Assembly (NCBI GenBank): GCA_035041965.1 | Contig: JAPYMA010000913.1 | Coordinates: forward strand, 1-64,000 | DNA length: 64,000 nucleotides | Direction: 5' to 3' | Source of the DNA: Anisakis pegreffii | Taxonomy: Eukaryota > Nematoda > Chromadorea > Rhabditida > Anisakidae | Part shown: positions 24,468 through 37,650 of the stretch, in pieces | Layout of the letters: the number at the start of each line of letters is the position of its first letter | Position numbering within the stretch: position 1 is the stretch's first letter | Position numbers and translations under genes: made by a program | The notes under the pieces: model-generated | What the model saw: only the letters and a program-made list of their open reading frames with translations | What the model was told of the DNA's origin: nothing | Database searches by the model: none

Positions 24468-27187
24468 ATTTGTTTGTTTCATCGCTGCCATCGGTTTCTT
24501 GCCGGTTCTACTCGCCACAACCGGCTTTGATGCAATTCAGCAAATTTCTGTGGACAAATTCAAATGTTTGCACCAGAATGGCTATCGCTTCTTCATCGCA
24601 CGTGTGTGGAAAAGTTACGGTAATTATGATTATACGGGCATGCAGAATATCAAAAACGCTAGAGCAGGTTCGTTTTCTCCGCCGATTTCAGTTCACTTGT
24701 TAGCTGGCCCAGGAGCGCCATTGCTCGAGCGCTATTGGATTGAAGCTCAGATTAGTTCGATCAGCCAAAACTGCTCAATGGTGATGAATTTACTCAAGCT
24801 CACACTAGAGACGATTCATTGCAGCTGGTTTCAAATACGTCGACGGCTATATCTTCCCGTGTTTGAAGACGACATGTGCCGCGCCAGCAAATCAGGTAGC
24901 TACCACTATGCATTTCTTGTTGGAAACGTTGGGGAATATCTTAAATGAATGGCGCTTATACCTGCTGATAAGAAGCTATCATTCAAATGCCTGGCGACAG
25001 TGGAATTCTGTCACTTGAGAATGAGATCTTATAATACGGATATCAAAATAAAGCTCTGCGAATATCCATAATGATGTCTGCCGGCAAAATAAATCTCTCT
25101 CAAAATGCCCTTTTCGAATATCCATAATGAGCTGCTGCAAAAATTATCCGAATTCAATGAACACGAATGAAAACGTTCCAAATCTGGCAAAATCCAAAAC
25201 ACTGATAACTAATTACCTGGATTGGCAAGCAGGCTATCAAACGTTTGTAACGTTGCTGGCCACAATGCTCGCGTTTCCGTTCGCACTGTTTTAGCCTTGA
25301 TTGTAGCCACCCCGCTGGCTAGGCGAGCAGGCCAAGTGAGTACAACCGAGTATTTAATTAGTTGCCGTGAATACTTTGCACAATTAAACGTAGCCAAATA
25401 CCAATCCAATAAATATTCATAACTCTACAAAATAAACATTCCGCCGATCGCTAACCGCGATCAACAAAACAACCGCTCGATGTGTAAGTAACAAGTAACA
25501 ATCCCTGATAACTACTGACTTTACTAAAGGTTCCATCAGACAAATTGCAGCTTAGGAGATTAGTGACGAAGGAAGTTGAACATTCCCAATAGCTTCTGAT
25601 ATTTTCGACAGATTGAATAAGATATTGTTCCTCTGAACTGCTTACGACGGCTCGGATAATAATTTCGAATGATTTTCAAGAAACTTGTGGCATCTGTAAA
25701 TGATTACTGAACTCAGGTTTCTTCTTCGTGCATAATTAAGTGAATTTGTTTAAAGGTTGCCGCAACGGTTCATAAACTTCACGAGCAAGGCGCACGTGCT
25801 GGAATGCTTTGGATTGACGTCGAAAGATTCGCATGGAGAAAAGATCAAAACTACAATCGCAACTTCATCAGGGCTATGGTCAATCAAGCGAGAGTATGTC
25901 AAAGAAGCGTTGAATTAGTTGAAATTTTGAGCGTATTCAAAGGAGTAGATAGCACTTGCATTGAACAACTGAAAATTGAGTTGAAGTGCGGTTTTCTGAT
26001 GAATTGGACGGCAGTGTGAAAATCCCAATTCTCATGCCAAGTTTTCAAACAATTTTTCGCAGCGAAAGGCTGAAATTAAAGCGGATTCCCTCGCTTCATG
26101 ACACACGCAGTGAATAATGTTCATGAACAGACAACACATAACTGCAATTGCATCATAGAACTCAAATCATAGATGTGCTCATACCGGATAGAATTTTTTG
26201 ATAACACTGACTTGCCGTTGGATTTCAAGCGCCGCTTTCCCTCCCAAGTAGAGCTCGGACTTCCGCGATTTGATCCTGCAATAACGATAGATTGTGATGT
26301 CTCGAACTGAATTCCCCGTAATAATTGTGCTTTTAAGGCGATGGGCGTATCAGTTGGTATCTACACGAACTATTACAATTGGCAAGAGATTGTTGGCCTT
26401 TCATGGACTGAAATGTCCAAATATCCGCTCTGGTGGGCTAGATACGATGGAATTCAGGCAAAATTTTCATGATTCAGCATCTTCTTCGTATAGTATCATT
26501 CAGCTTTCTTATAATAAGCAATGAATGAGCAACCTCACTGCTGGGAAAGACTATTCCTTTCGTCACTAATATATGAGTCAGTTAATTTCACCACTAAACT
26601 GTACCAATGAGATTTTGACTATCCCAATTCCCCGAAACAGAGTAAATCTGCCAGATTTGAATCTATGAATTAACTAACGTCATGAAACCGTCGATAGAAT
26701 AAGGAATTACGTTAATATATAGCACATGAATTTGAACGGATGCTTACGATGGTGTGACTCTGATGGTATGCGGCCCCGTTTATTGACTAGTTACCTGATC
26801 AGATTTTCCGGAAAATCAACTAATGAGGGAGCAAACAGCTGCAATGTCAAAAAGCCTGAAAGATTTGCCCTAGACACACTGCTTGATGCTGGCGAGTTCT
26901 CCGCGGGGAAACGATGGTCGTGGGGAGAAATGGATAATTTCTGTGCTGCCCATCCCCGTGCTTGCCGGTTCCCCATATGCCACTCCTATGGCGCTTACTT
27001 TGAACAGCTTCCGACGGATCCTTTGTGCAAAGTGGCTGAAACAGTTCGAGATTTTTTTTAATGTTTCTAATTTCAGGACTACAGGAATTTCAAGCCTTTT
27101 GGTGGCTGGAAAAAGCCAGCAATACATCAGTACAGAGGTGACTGGAATGGACCTTGTGGTGTGAACATGGACCTGAACTGGTACTGA
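24468..27187 (+). CDS. Lysozyme-like glycoside hydrolase, GH25 (C. elegans lys-1 type)
   Basis: A predicted secreted peptidoglycan hydrolase of the kind nematodes use in digestion and defence. Exons 24468-24667, 24825-24895, 25756-25893, 26338-26457 and 27077-27187 join in frame to about 213 residues; the exon with the start codon was not found. Exon 1 gives a hydrophobic leader ([16 protein letters not shown]), then [16 protein letters not shown]. Family motifs follow in order: [64 protein letters not shown] and [14 protein letters not shown], with a CG near the end. The acidic residues expected of the active site are present (FDAI and DVE). The last intron begins with GC instead of GT. AATAAA at about 27307 is a likely poly(A) signal. 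Confidence 0.9.
25213..25500 (-). repeat. SINE-like repeat family A, copy 4
   Basis: A copy of the repeat at 757-1058, in the lysozyme intron between 24895 and 25756. It starts with ACCTGGATTGGCAAGCAGGC and carries the CTGGCTAGGCGAGCAGGCC core. It lies in the minus orientation relative to the gene. The open frames at 25209-25422 on both strands belong to it. Confidence 0.6.
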
Positions 27188-27551
27188 GCAAAACCATCAG
27201 CTTAAGCAAACGACAGCTCCGCGTTGGTGCTGCTGTCTTAATGTTCTGGTTTAATCAAGAGCAAACTCCTGCCTGATAAACTCTACTGGAATATCTCTGT
27301 ATATTTAATAAAAGACAATGCTACATCATTCAATCCATTCGAATAAACTACTAATAAAATACACAGTTTTCACTGAATTGATATTTTCGGTACCCGTGAA
27401 AATCTTCTGCACCAATGCTTCTTAAATTTTTACGCCCCTCTTGAACACCTCTCTTCGACAGTACTACAAACCAGAATTTCCCGTCCAGCAGTCTATGGAA
27501 CCGCAGTTCCCACCTCTTTAACAATTATATTACTTCTCGACAATAAGCATG

Positions 27552-27730
27552 AAAGAAACTCACAGAATTGATCTGAAACTCACAGAATTGATCTGAAACT
27601 CACAGAATTGATCTGAAACTCACAGAATTGATCTGAAACTCACAGAATTGATCTGAAACTCACAGAATTGATCTGAAACTCACAGAATTGATCTGAAACT
27701 CACAGAATTGATCTGAAACTCACAGAATTG
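27552..27730. repeat. 20-bp minisatellite, nine units
   Basis: Nine near-perfect head-to-tail copies of CACAGAATTGATCTGAAACT. The first and last units are slightly degraded and the inner units are identical. It lies about 250 bp beyond the lysozyme poly(A) site. Such uniformity implies recent slippage or unequal exchange, and the copy number may vary between individuals. Confidence 0.95.
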
Positions 27731-28257
27731 TCATGAAATTTGGCGCAGAGAGCTCACACAATCAAGACGAAAATCATTAATCAACATTCCAAAATTTATT
27801 AGCATATTACGTACGTATGAATATTGGAGAAAGAATAAAATTTTCACTGGATTAAATTAATATCAGTTTGCCATTACAAATGACATAGATTTGACAAGAC
27901 AAGTGCACTTACCAAAACATTAATAAAATTAACGAAACCAACGCAAAACACTATTCAACCAAATATCAACCAAATACAATTCATATATTCCGTTTATGTA
28001 AACGTTCTCTTGCAAAAGCCAAAATGTTTTCTGGCCAACAATTACGGAAAGAATTTCAAAAATAACAAAGATGAAAACCAATGAATTCAGACGAATCCCA
28101 CTTATCGCTGTCAGCAATACTCAATTCCACTGCTTATCTCTTGTATTATCGGACCACTTAATCTGCTCTAGTGATGGAGTTCAGCGACTACGAACTAACG
28201 ATTATCAGATTAACAACACATAATTGGATGATAGGTGTAAGCCGGATCATAGCCTGG

Positions 28258-28400
28258 CTCAGGTTCACAACATTAATGATATTGGTCAGCACTCGGTTTC
28301 GAGCAAAACACTTTCCTCCGCGAACGGGAATCGAACCCGCGACTATCAGATTAACAGATTAAATATGGCATGCTTGCTGGCTGCTATGAAATCAAGATCG
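28258..28400 (-). repeat. Partial tRNA-like sequence (T-arm with B box)
   Basis: On the minus strand the sequence reads AGTCGCGGGTTCGATTCCCG followed by TTCGCGG, a well-formed T-arm with an intact B-box promoter element. No matching 5' half, D-arm or acceptor stem was found, so this is not a working tRNA gene. It is more likely the remnant of a tRNA-derived repeat. It lies immediately downstream of the U2AF35 gene. Confidence 0.5.
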
Positions 28401-28521
28401 AACATCAAATATTCTACCAAATGCATACAAACATTTAAAAAGATGACACCATTCAACACGCTCAATTTTCCGCCGCAAAACAAAAAGGAATCAAATCAGA
28501 AAGCAATTGATAGCAATTTGG

Positions 28522-30321
28522 TTAATATCTTGAATGCCATCCACTACCGGCCCAGTAATCGTCACGACGACGGTCTCTCGGCGAACGATCTCTGCTATGA
28601 CGATAGTAACCTCCTCCGTCTTTTTTCGACGCGCTCGGATAGTGTCCCGCATCATCAGCATAACGTCCACTGCAAAATTTCCAGTTCAAGTTTCTTCATT
28701 CAACAATATTCATCCGTTGGTGAATTTTATATGTCATTGCTCAGGAGTTTCAAAGCGACTGGGAGGTAGTGATAATATCCGATCGCCAGGAGGAATGCAA
28801 CAATTTCGGACGGATTGCAACCAGCATGAAAATTCGCTGGGGTGCCATTGTTACTAGGAGGGAGGGTAGCGTAAACACTATACAGTTCGCACACGTGTCT
28901 TTCTTGTGCACCAAATTTAAATTCGTTGAAATCCGCTTCTAAAAAAACTTAATCACTTATAGGATTCTGTGTATATAGGAAAGTCATAAGAAATTTGAAA
29001 TCTCAGCAAGCTCTTTTCACATCCATAGAAAATCCTCTTATGGTGAAATTCTCATCAATTGGAGGCTTTACCAAATATTCACCAATGGACAATCGCAACA
29101 GCGGAAGGAATGCAAGTGAACTGGTAATCGATTGCGAAGAGCATGCATACGATCACCCAAAATTCCACTGCAAGGAGAGCGAGAGGCATGAAAAGATGTG
29201 TGAAACATCAAAATAAAATTGTGCCAACCGTCGGCCATAGAGTCGTTCACCCAGTTCGGGACTGATCGCTTTCAAATGCATAAAGTTACAGAAGCCACCT
29301 TTCGAGCACGTGGTCACTTCATGCTGACGACATCTCGCCTCTCGGAAATCTGTTACCGGTGAAAGCTCCGCATAAATTGGCTGTCCGTTGAACCTTCAAA
29401 TTAGAACCTAAGGAACGCGTCTGCATAAGTTGTGTAGACATCACTTGTTGCAGCACTGCGTTCGAATCTACAGACTGAACTTTGCAAACGTTGGTTTTCC
29501 GCAACAAACAAGCGAATCCTCTCTACATTCATCTAGCAATTCAACACCGTTGAGCAATTGTTATGGTTGGATACGATAGACGAGGTATTTCGGCAACAAA
29601 TTTGAGTTTAGAGTGCACCTCTGTGATGTCCAATATCCCAGGTCAACTATCTTTATGCTAGTAAGTTGCGGGAATGGAGAAAAGTCGAGCAAAAAATCAA
29701 AATTTTGCAATCCGGAACCGCAAAAATGCTGCACTCAGCTCGAGAAAACCGTCCAGGATGGTGACTTGGAATCAACGATGTTTACTCAAAATTCACCGAT
29801 CCCCACGACACACTATTCTAAACCATCAATTACAGCGTCCACCACCTTCTTGATCTGCAGTTAATTCCCAACCGAATTTCACGTCATCGGAAGTGAACAA
29901 CCGATTAGTGCGTTCAGAACCACAATGAAATTGCTCGATAAATGTTCAAAGAGTTTGCGAAAAACCACCGTTCTTTAAGGTCACTCTGTATACATAAATA
30001 GGTGCATGAAGAATAATATGAAATTGAGTGGTAAATCGTTATCATAACATCATCATCATCATCATCAGTATTATTATTATGATCACTCCGATTAGCATTC
30101 AAAATTGAAATTACCTTTCCTTTTCGCTATATATATGCATATAGCATACCGCGAGAGTATATAGCGCATTGTGACGGACATTAGTAGATAGATGAGAGGG
30201 TAGATGGATGGACAATCAATCATTTACATTTTTATCTGAATGGGTTCAGTTTAACTTGACTTTTCAACAAACAACACTCTTCATTCGATGCTTTCTCTAT
30301 GCTTTTTCTGACCCATACACA

Positions 30322-30354
<33 letters not shown>

Positions 30355-32199
30355 TAGTAGTAGTAGTCCGAATGGAAACTCTAGTGAGCAGTAGATAGGC
30401 GAGAAACGACAACAACAGTGACACGATCACCGAATCACTGCACTCACCATCGATTCGACAGATCGTTTACGGCCTTCTCTGCATCCTCTTCACGAACGAA
30501 CTTCACGTAAACATTACCGATCATATGCTCACCAATATTCTCGCAAACGTTCATCTCGTCTATTTCTCCGTACTTTCGTTCCAATTCTGTGAACACCTAA
30601 CAAAATATTTTCGTTTTTTTTTCAAAACTTATTTATACACTTCTCACTGATCGGCACTGATAATGAGTGTTTTACTTCTCAGAGCTTCGCTAGCTGAGAC
30701 TGAATAAATGCCTGTAGAAATAGATGCCTACAGATAACTGAGTGCCTTTTAATGCTGTAAAATATAGGCCGATTCCGCAAAAAGTAACTCTATAACTGAT
30801 ACTGAGAGATTGCATCTGGATGGTTCATATAAACGGAACAATTTAATTTTTTCCTTGATTTTCCGCATGATCAGAAAATCAATTTTCGCTAGTTGTCGTG
30901 ATAGGGGCTTTTTTCCGTATGGAACTCGTAATGAACGTTCATTTATTTGTTGTTGAATGTATAAGGTGAGGCGATAAAACACTCTTGGTATAAGCAGAAT
31001 CATTTGTTTCACTTACCTCTTCGTAGAACTCATCAAAATATTTTTGCTCTTCTGGATCCTTTTTGCCAACTCCTGAAAGGCAACAATACTCGAACACAGT
31101 CAGCAATATCAGTAACATGGGATGCGTTCGATCTGAATCGTTCTGGATGAGTTTTCTCAACAAATGTTCACGATAATCTTAAAAATTTCGAAGGTAGTTG
31201 ATACTTAATGTTCACAAAAGATCAAAACTGACTGTCGAAGGCGTCTGCCTGACGGACGTCTACAACAGGATTATGATAGAAGTTCTGCAGAAGTATTGTT
31301 GGTGAGAATGTGGGTCGATGATGTGTACGCGAGCATTTGTCTCCGTGCCGACATGCACCGATCTGTAGAAAACATTTCGCTATCATTACTATTATTGATG
31401 AATCGGAATGTATTTTCGGGCTCTTTCTGAGTGATATTGGTGATATAAAACGCAGGCATACACTCGTCTTGAGTTGAATCTGCTGATTAAATGAATAAGT
31501 AAATCATCACTACTTTTAGATAATTATTACTGATGTAGTTTCATTATATTGAGCTTATTGCTGCTATCAAAAACCAATGACAATGGATGTCAGAATTGAA
31601 TGCCTAATGTCGATATCAAGAACGACAGAGCCAGCTTTTAAAAGTTGGATTCAAACGGATACTTGAAATGTTTCAAAAAATTAGATTCAGTTGGAAGTAG
31701 CGAATGTCTTGCGCTTCACTGAACAACAAACTTCACACTCAAGGAACTATATGTCAATAATAAGAAGCATCTTCTTTGAGACTATCGAAGATCCTTCTAC
31801 TAGTTCGCTCTTTTTGATACTTGCAAAATCTTATTGTTATGACGGCGATCACAACTTTATTTACGAACTGCCATGAGCTTCAATCAGATATTCAACTTCA
31901 ATATAAATGCTGACAGCCGACAGATTCTTTTGCGATGACTACCCAATGAGCAGCATCTCTCAGAGCGAGAAGAATCGAAATTGGGTATACAATGACTAGG
32001 TGAGCTTCAAGTGTCGGTTCGGTACAGCTACTGGCCACTAGCACAAAAGTTTAGAGTTGAGTGCGAGAGGGCTGCATACCTTGAAATAGAATGAACAGTT
32101 GACTTTATCCTTTTCCGTACCGTATATTGATGCTAGATATTCTGCACCAGACAAGTCTTCAGTTTGTTGATAACCACGGCCTGGACGTCTGCCCTCCAT
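28522..32199 (-). CDS. uaf-2: U2AF small subunit (U2AF35), 3' splice-site recognition
   Basis: The small subunit of the U2 auxiliary factor, which recognises the AG of 3' splice sites in the nucleus. Six exons join in consistent phase: 32080-32199, 31233-31362, 31017-31072, 30448-30596, 29229-29393 and 28522-28669, giving 255 residues. They encode a non-standard N-terminal extension ([18 protein letters not shown]) before [20 protein letters not shown], the first CCCH finger ([13 protein letters not shown]), and the central U2AF-type RRM ([26 protein letters not shown]). The second CCCH finger follows ([19 protein letters not shown]), then a short tail with [16 protein letters not shown]. The tail is poor in RS dipeptides compared with human U2AF1. 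The final exon ends in TAA at 28522-28524. Confidence 0.95.
30324..30366. repeat. (AGT)n microsatellite in U2AF35 intron
   Basis: About fourteen AGT triplets with one GGT interruption, in the intron between U2AF35 exons 4 and 5. A smaller ATC run lies nearby at about 30047-30066. Confidence 0.95.
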
Positions 32200-35100
32200 T
32201 TATTCAATCACTCACTCATCAATTGTTCAAATAAAAATCAAAACTAGTTGGTAACTGATTCGTTACGATCAGCTCAATAACTGTGATGTGTTCTGGAGTT
32301 AGGCGAGTAAACACGCAATTCTGCTTGAAGGAATATTTTTTTGAGGAAATCAACGACCTCGTGCAACGACCTCGCACGCTCCTGAAAAACACATCTGGAT
32401 TGGTAAAGTGGCCATACGAATAAAGCCCGTTGATACAATGATGGCATGTTTTAAGGAAAATGCAAAACTTTTACTCTTCATACACTAGCGCAGTTAGCTA
32501 GTTGCAAGTCTAAATTTAAGTCTGAACCAAACTCAAGCAAGCCTATGGCCAAGAGTGAGTGTGAGCGTAACTTCATGTGCTTAATTCACTGGATCAGAAT
32601 GAAGCAGATCACTGCGGTTGTGTGAACATGTACGCAATCAAAACGCTAACAAAATTCTTCGAATACTTCACTAAAATCAAGTTTAGTTGAGTGAAGTTGA
32701 GAAAGAAACCATGCCTCTAATTTGCCTAACAACACAGAACGAATTCCAATCTCGTGGAACTATACGTCAATAATAATGAAATTTCCTTTAAGGCTCACAA
32801 CATAACTTTGAAGTTCAGTCAGAATTCCGAATGTCGGAATCACAAAATGGAATTTCGTCGGATTCCAACCAAAATTCTGAATATAGAAATCTAAAAATGT
32901 GAATTCGACCAGATCTGCTGGATTAAACTAAAATTCCGTTCGAATACCATCACTCATCACTAGAAAAAGCTACGTTCACGAACACTAAACGAATGAAATA
33001 TATATGCTGAAAAAGGACATCGTGTAATCTTCAGTTAAGGTCAAAGAAGAAATGGGTGTGGCCTATGCCGCACCCATAACACACGTCAGCAGGCAAATGA
33101 GTGAAGACGTTGTGCCACAACTCTCAGCACATAATTATTGACGAACTTTTTTGTGCTTTCCTATCATCACTTTATTTATTTTCGCATTCATCATCATGTT
33201 AATGTTTATCTCCCCAAATTCATCCTATGTTACAGTTGTTATAATCGAAATATCATTTATCTCTCCAATCATCTCATTGATAATCCCCTACCTACTGCCC
33301 CATAATCCCTGACCCTGGATCTGTCCAGCGAATGCGTACGACGACCGTCAGTGATTCAACAACGTGTTCCTGAAGATGGCATAACGCCGAAACGTTGAAC
33401 TTTGTAAATAACCATCTCTATTTGCGCTGGTAATACCTTGTCAATAAAACTATATTACTATTTGATCTCTCTGCACATACAAATGCTTTTTGGACAAGTG
33501 AAATTTCAACTGAACGCAACTCAAACTGAAGTAATGAAGTAATCCAAACAGCAAAATAGAGTATTTCATGCAGTTATCCAAAGTAATTCAAACTGAGTAA
33601 ATGCTCATGCTCAAAGCAGATTGTTTACCGTGTGACGAGTAGTAAATCTATAATGATCACAGCACTAATTGAGTAAGGTTTGAGTTCATATAAGGAACAC
33701 TTGAGGTGTACAGTATGTCAATCGCAAATTTATATTCATTGAAATGAATCCGTACTTCCCGGCAGAGATGAGCAATACAGTTCCCGAAATAGCGGAGTAG
33801 CTATTGCGCTAGTAGTGGAGTAGATATTGTGCCGTTTCGCTAAGTTTTATTAATTGTAAGTAGCGAACTATCACGCTATTGCCTACTTCTGCTACACAAT
33901 GTTGACCTGTGCAGTACAGTCAAATGCATATAAACGTTTACTGCATTATATCGACTCATTGTGCAGCGCAGATGAGATATTGGCGATGGGTTGTTATGAA
34001 GTGAAGGACAAGTTAACGTAGATTTACATGCTTATGCCAAAACTGCAGTTTCAACGGTTCTTAACGGTGTAATGAAGCCTACTTCATTGTGTTGCAGTAT
34101 CAAATATCCTGACATCTAAAAAAGCATATGGGATACGCAATACTCATGATAGAAGCGAAGAAGATGCCAATTCAAGCCTGGAATGGATTACCGATAGTTG
34201 TACTTAGAGTGAAATACCTCATGCTTAGGATCATACCAATGAATCATCTGACTGTACAATGGAAACTTCACTGCAGTATGACAAAACCATCAGTTTGCTT
34301 GTTAGTTACCTCACCCCGATATGAGCCCCAGCCTGAGCCTAAGCCCATACATACTCCAGCACTATGGTTGAATTTGAGTGTCATTATTATTAGCTTATTG
34401 TCGTGGAGTTTTTGTTGGTTTGACTGTATGTTGTGCGGAAACGAGACGAGGAGCGAAGTAACCTTTTAGTTGAAAATGTGATGATGCAATTATGATAATA
34501 ACGAAGACTATAGAAACAATAACAATTACGATACTGACAACCGTTTGGTTAATGACAGCTCTGTGAACGAAGAAGTCTCTGGCCTTTTACACTGACGATC
34601 AGCGGATTTTGTGGCGGATTACTACAACGTCAAAAGGCACAACATATAAACTATGAGAGTTAAGCATCGGATTACAGTAGCGGTGAAAAGGCATACTGTA
34701 GGAATTATATAAATTACTGTTAATCGGAGGGTTTGGTGTAGACTTACAACATTGATCAAAATGGCATACTGTATAAACTGTATCTGTCAAAGGGCATAAT
34801 ATGAAACATGATACGTTGATTTCGTTTACATTATACAATTATTATCATTGATATTTGATACATTTCGAAATTATGGCTGAAAAGGTTACTTCTGCATTGT
34901 CTTTTTCGGAGTTAAACATTTTTTATAATATTTGATTGGTCACATTTAATAAACAGTGTGGGAAGCGAGGCAATAGGTCGTGTGATAGAACGAGCCTTTA
35001 AAATTGCGAGAGAAAACGCGTTATCACTAGCTATAGCGCGCTAAGAAAATACCATCTCTGGTACACGGCATACGCATTACGAGAACGATAAGCCGCAAAC

Positions 35101-35579
35101 GACGAAGATTGTCCTTGTCGCACCGAACAATCATTCGATGTGTAACCAAGTCGAGCACCTCTCTCAAAACATAAAATCTAAATCTCAAGAATTTGGAAGA
35201 TAACCCAAACAAAAGTAGTTATTATCTTCAATTCGGATCTTACAAGCGAAAGATTCCCAGGAGCGATGGCTGAACAACAAAATGTCGTGGGAAACTATGG
35301 CCGATGAATTCCGGAACAGATAAGAGATGCAAGTACTTAAAGAGCAAGGAACGAAGGATCGGGCTCGTAGGTCGCAGTTCGTAAATCATTGGTCGTCGTC
35401 CGGATTCGTCTTCATGAAAGTCTGTGTTATATGCTCTGAATCTCCGAGGTCATAATTGAAAGAAAGATGCAATTGCTATTGTGATGTTGCGATACTTGTG
35501 AAATATTCTTGTGAGGTATTCTGAATCATCGTTGTTGATAATCATCGTGAATCGAATATTATATGAGAAGTTGTTGTAT
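32200..35579. other. Intergenic interval upstream of U2AF35
   Basis: No exon can be supported here. A structured motif occurs near 33368-33412: CCTGAAGATGGCATAACGCC followed by GAAACGTTGAAC and TTTGTAAATAA, containing the hairpin GGC-ATAAC-GCC. Short open frames (34128-34469 on plus, 34599-34838 and 35027-35212 on minus) lack family features; the last encodes a basic peptide and could be an exon. Confidence 0.4.
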
Positions 35580-37650
35580 GCCGAGTGGCCTTTCATTGCC
35601 GAATTGTCGTTGACGTACTTCGATCGTTCCAGAAATTGTGCAGTAGACCACTAAGAGTAAATTTTTGATACGATAACGTAACATTGCAGTGAAAAGAGAA
35701 GCTGGAGAAGCATTTGCGAAGAAAATTTAATGCTCACGGAATACTTTCTGAATCACCGGACGAATGAACCGTACCTTGGATATTGTTTATAGATCGTTCC
35801 AGTTCTACGCTGACTGTTAATCCCGCTTCTACGGTTGCTTCCATTGCCGAATTGCGTGGACGATGCCATTAACGTACTTCGATCGTTCCCGAAATTGTTC
35901 AGTAGACCACTAAGAGTATATTTTTGATAAGATAACGTGGCATGGCAGGGAAAGGTGAAACTGGAGATGTATTTGCGAAGAAATGTGATGCTCACGGAAT
36001 GCTTTCTAAATCACTGAACGAATAAACCGTACCTTGGGTTACGTTCATGGTTCCTCTCAGGCTGACTGCTACCCCTATTCCTACGGTTGCTTCCATTGCT
36101 AGGTTGCGTGAAGCATGGCGTTGATTTACGTCGACCGCTCCTGAAGTTGGCCAGTGGCCGACTAAGAGTAAATTTTTGAGATGCTACCTTGGCATGCAAT
36201 CAAAAGTGAAACTGGAGATGTATTTGCGAAGAAATGTGATGCTCACGGAATGCTTTCTAAATCACTGAACGAATAAACCGTACCTTGGGTTACGTTCATG
36301 GTTCCTCTCAGGCTGACTGCTACCCCTATTCCTACGGTTGCTTCCATTGCCGAATTGCGTGGACGATGCCATTGACGTACTTCGATCGTTCCCGAAATTG
36401 TTCAGTAGACCACTAAGAGTATATTTTTGATAAGATAACGTGGCATGGCAGGGAAAGGTGAAACTGGAGACGATTTGCGATGAAATGTGATGCTCACGGA
36501 ATGCTTTCTGAATTACTGAACGAATGAACCGTACCTTGGGTTACGTTCATGGTTCCTCTCAGGCTGACTGCTACCCCTATTCCTACGGTTGCTTCCATTG
36601 CTAGGTTGCGTGAAGCATGGCGTTGATTTACGTCGACCGTTCCTGAAGTTGGCCAGTGGCCGACTAAGAGTAAATTTTTGAGATGCTACCTTGGCATGGC
36701 AATCAAAAATGAAACTGGAGATGTATTTGCGAAGAAATGTGATGCTCACGGAATGCTTTCTGAATCACTGAACGAATAAACCGTACCTTGGGTTACGTTC
36801 ATGGTTCCTCTCAGGCTGACTGCTACCCCTATTCCTACGGTTGCTTCCATTGCCGAATTGCGTGGACGATGCCATTGACGTACTTCGATCGTTCCCGAAA
36901 TTGTTCAGTAGACCACTAAGAGTATATTTTTGATAAGATAACGTGGCATGGCAGGGAAAGGTGAAACTGGAGACGATTTGCGATGAAATGTGATGCTCAC
37001 GGAATGCTTTCTGAATTACTGAACGAATGAACCGTACCTTGGGTTACGTTCATGGTTCCTCTCAGGCTGACTGCTACCCCTATTCCTACGGTTGCTTCCA
37101 TTGCTAGGTTGCGTAAAGCATGGCGTTGATTTACGTCGACCGTTCCTGAAGTTGGCCAGTGGCCGACTAAGAGTAAATTTTTGGGATGCTACCTTGGCAT
37201 GCAATCAAAAATGAAACTGGAGATGTATTTGCGAAGAAATGTGATGCTCACGGAATGCTTTCTGAATCACTGAACGAATAAACCGTACCTTGGGTTACGT
37301 TCATGGTTCCTCTCAGGCTGACTGCTACCCCTATTCCTACGGTTGCTTCCATTGCTAGGTTGCGTGGAGCATGGCGTTGATTTACGTCGATCGTTCCTGA
37401 AATTGGCCAGTGGCCGACTATCAGTAAATTTTTGAGATGATAACATGGCATGCAATCAAAAATGAAACTGGAGATGTATTTGTGAAGAAATGTGACCCTC
37501 ATGGGATACTTTCGGAATCATTGAACGAATAAACCGTACCTTGGGTTATGTTCATGGTTTGTCTCAGTTCTACGCTGATTACTCTCAGTTCCACGCCTAA
37601 TCCTCTGCCCACGGTCATTGTTATTACCGTGTTGTGAAAACAGTGCCATG
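35580..37650 (-). repeat. ~251-bp tandem array with alternating A/B units
   Basis: About eight units with CCGTACCTTGGG landmarks at roughly 35771, 36029, 36280, 36531, 36783, 37034, 37284 and 37534, so spacing is 250-258 bp. Units alternate: type A has CCATTGCTAGGTTGCGTGAA and type B has CCATTGCCGAATTGCGTGGA, making a higher-order unit of about 502 bp. On the minus strand each unit has an acceptor-like CATCTCCAG (or CGTCTCCAG), about 180 bp open in two frames, and a donor-like AACCCAAG/GTACGG. Several A units lack one base (179 bp), which shifts the frame. The unit relates to the exon at 46026 of the paralogous gene, so the array looks like an amplified exon of the gene at 38007-38366. Confidence 0.8.

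Noticed and set aside
25209..25422. Opposed 66-codon frames in the lysozyme intron
   Set aside because: They lie wholly inside a SINE-like family A copy.
27552..27730. CRISPR-like array
   Set aside because: The 20-bp units abut directly with no spacers, in a eukaryotic genome; it is a minisatellite.
28258..28400. tRNA gene on the minus strand
   Set aside because: Only the T-arm is well formed; no 5' half or acceptor stem could be paired.
36011..37455. Several separate ORFs of 62-84 codons in the ~250-bp array
   Set aside because: They are copies of one repeat unit and not separate genes; treated as a possible amplified exon.
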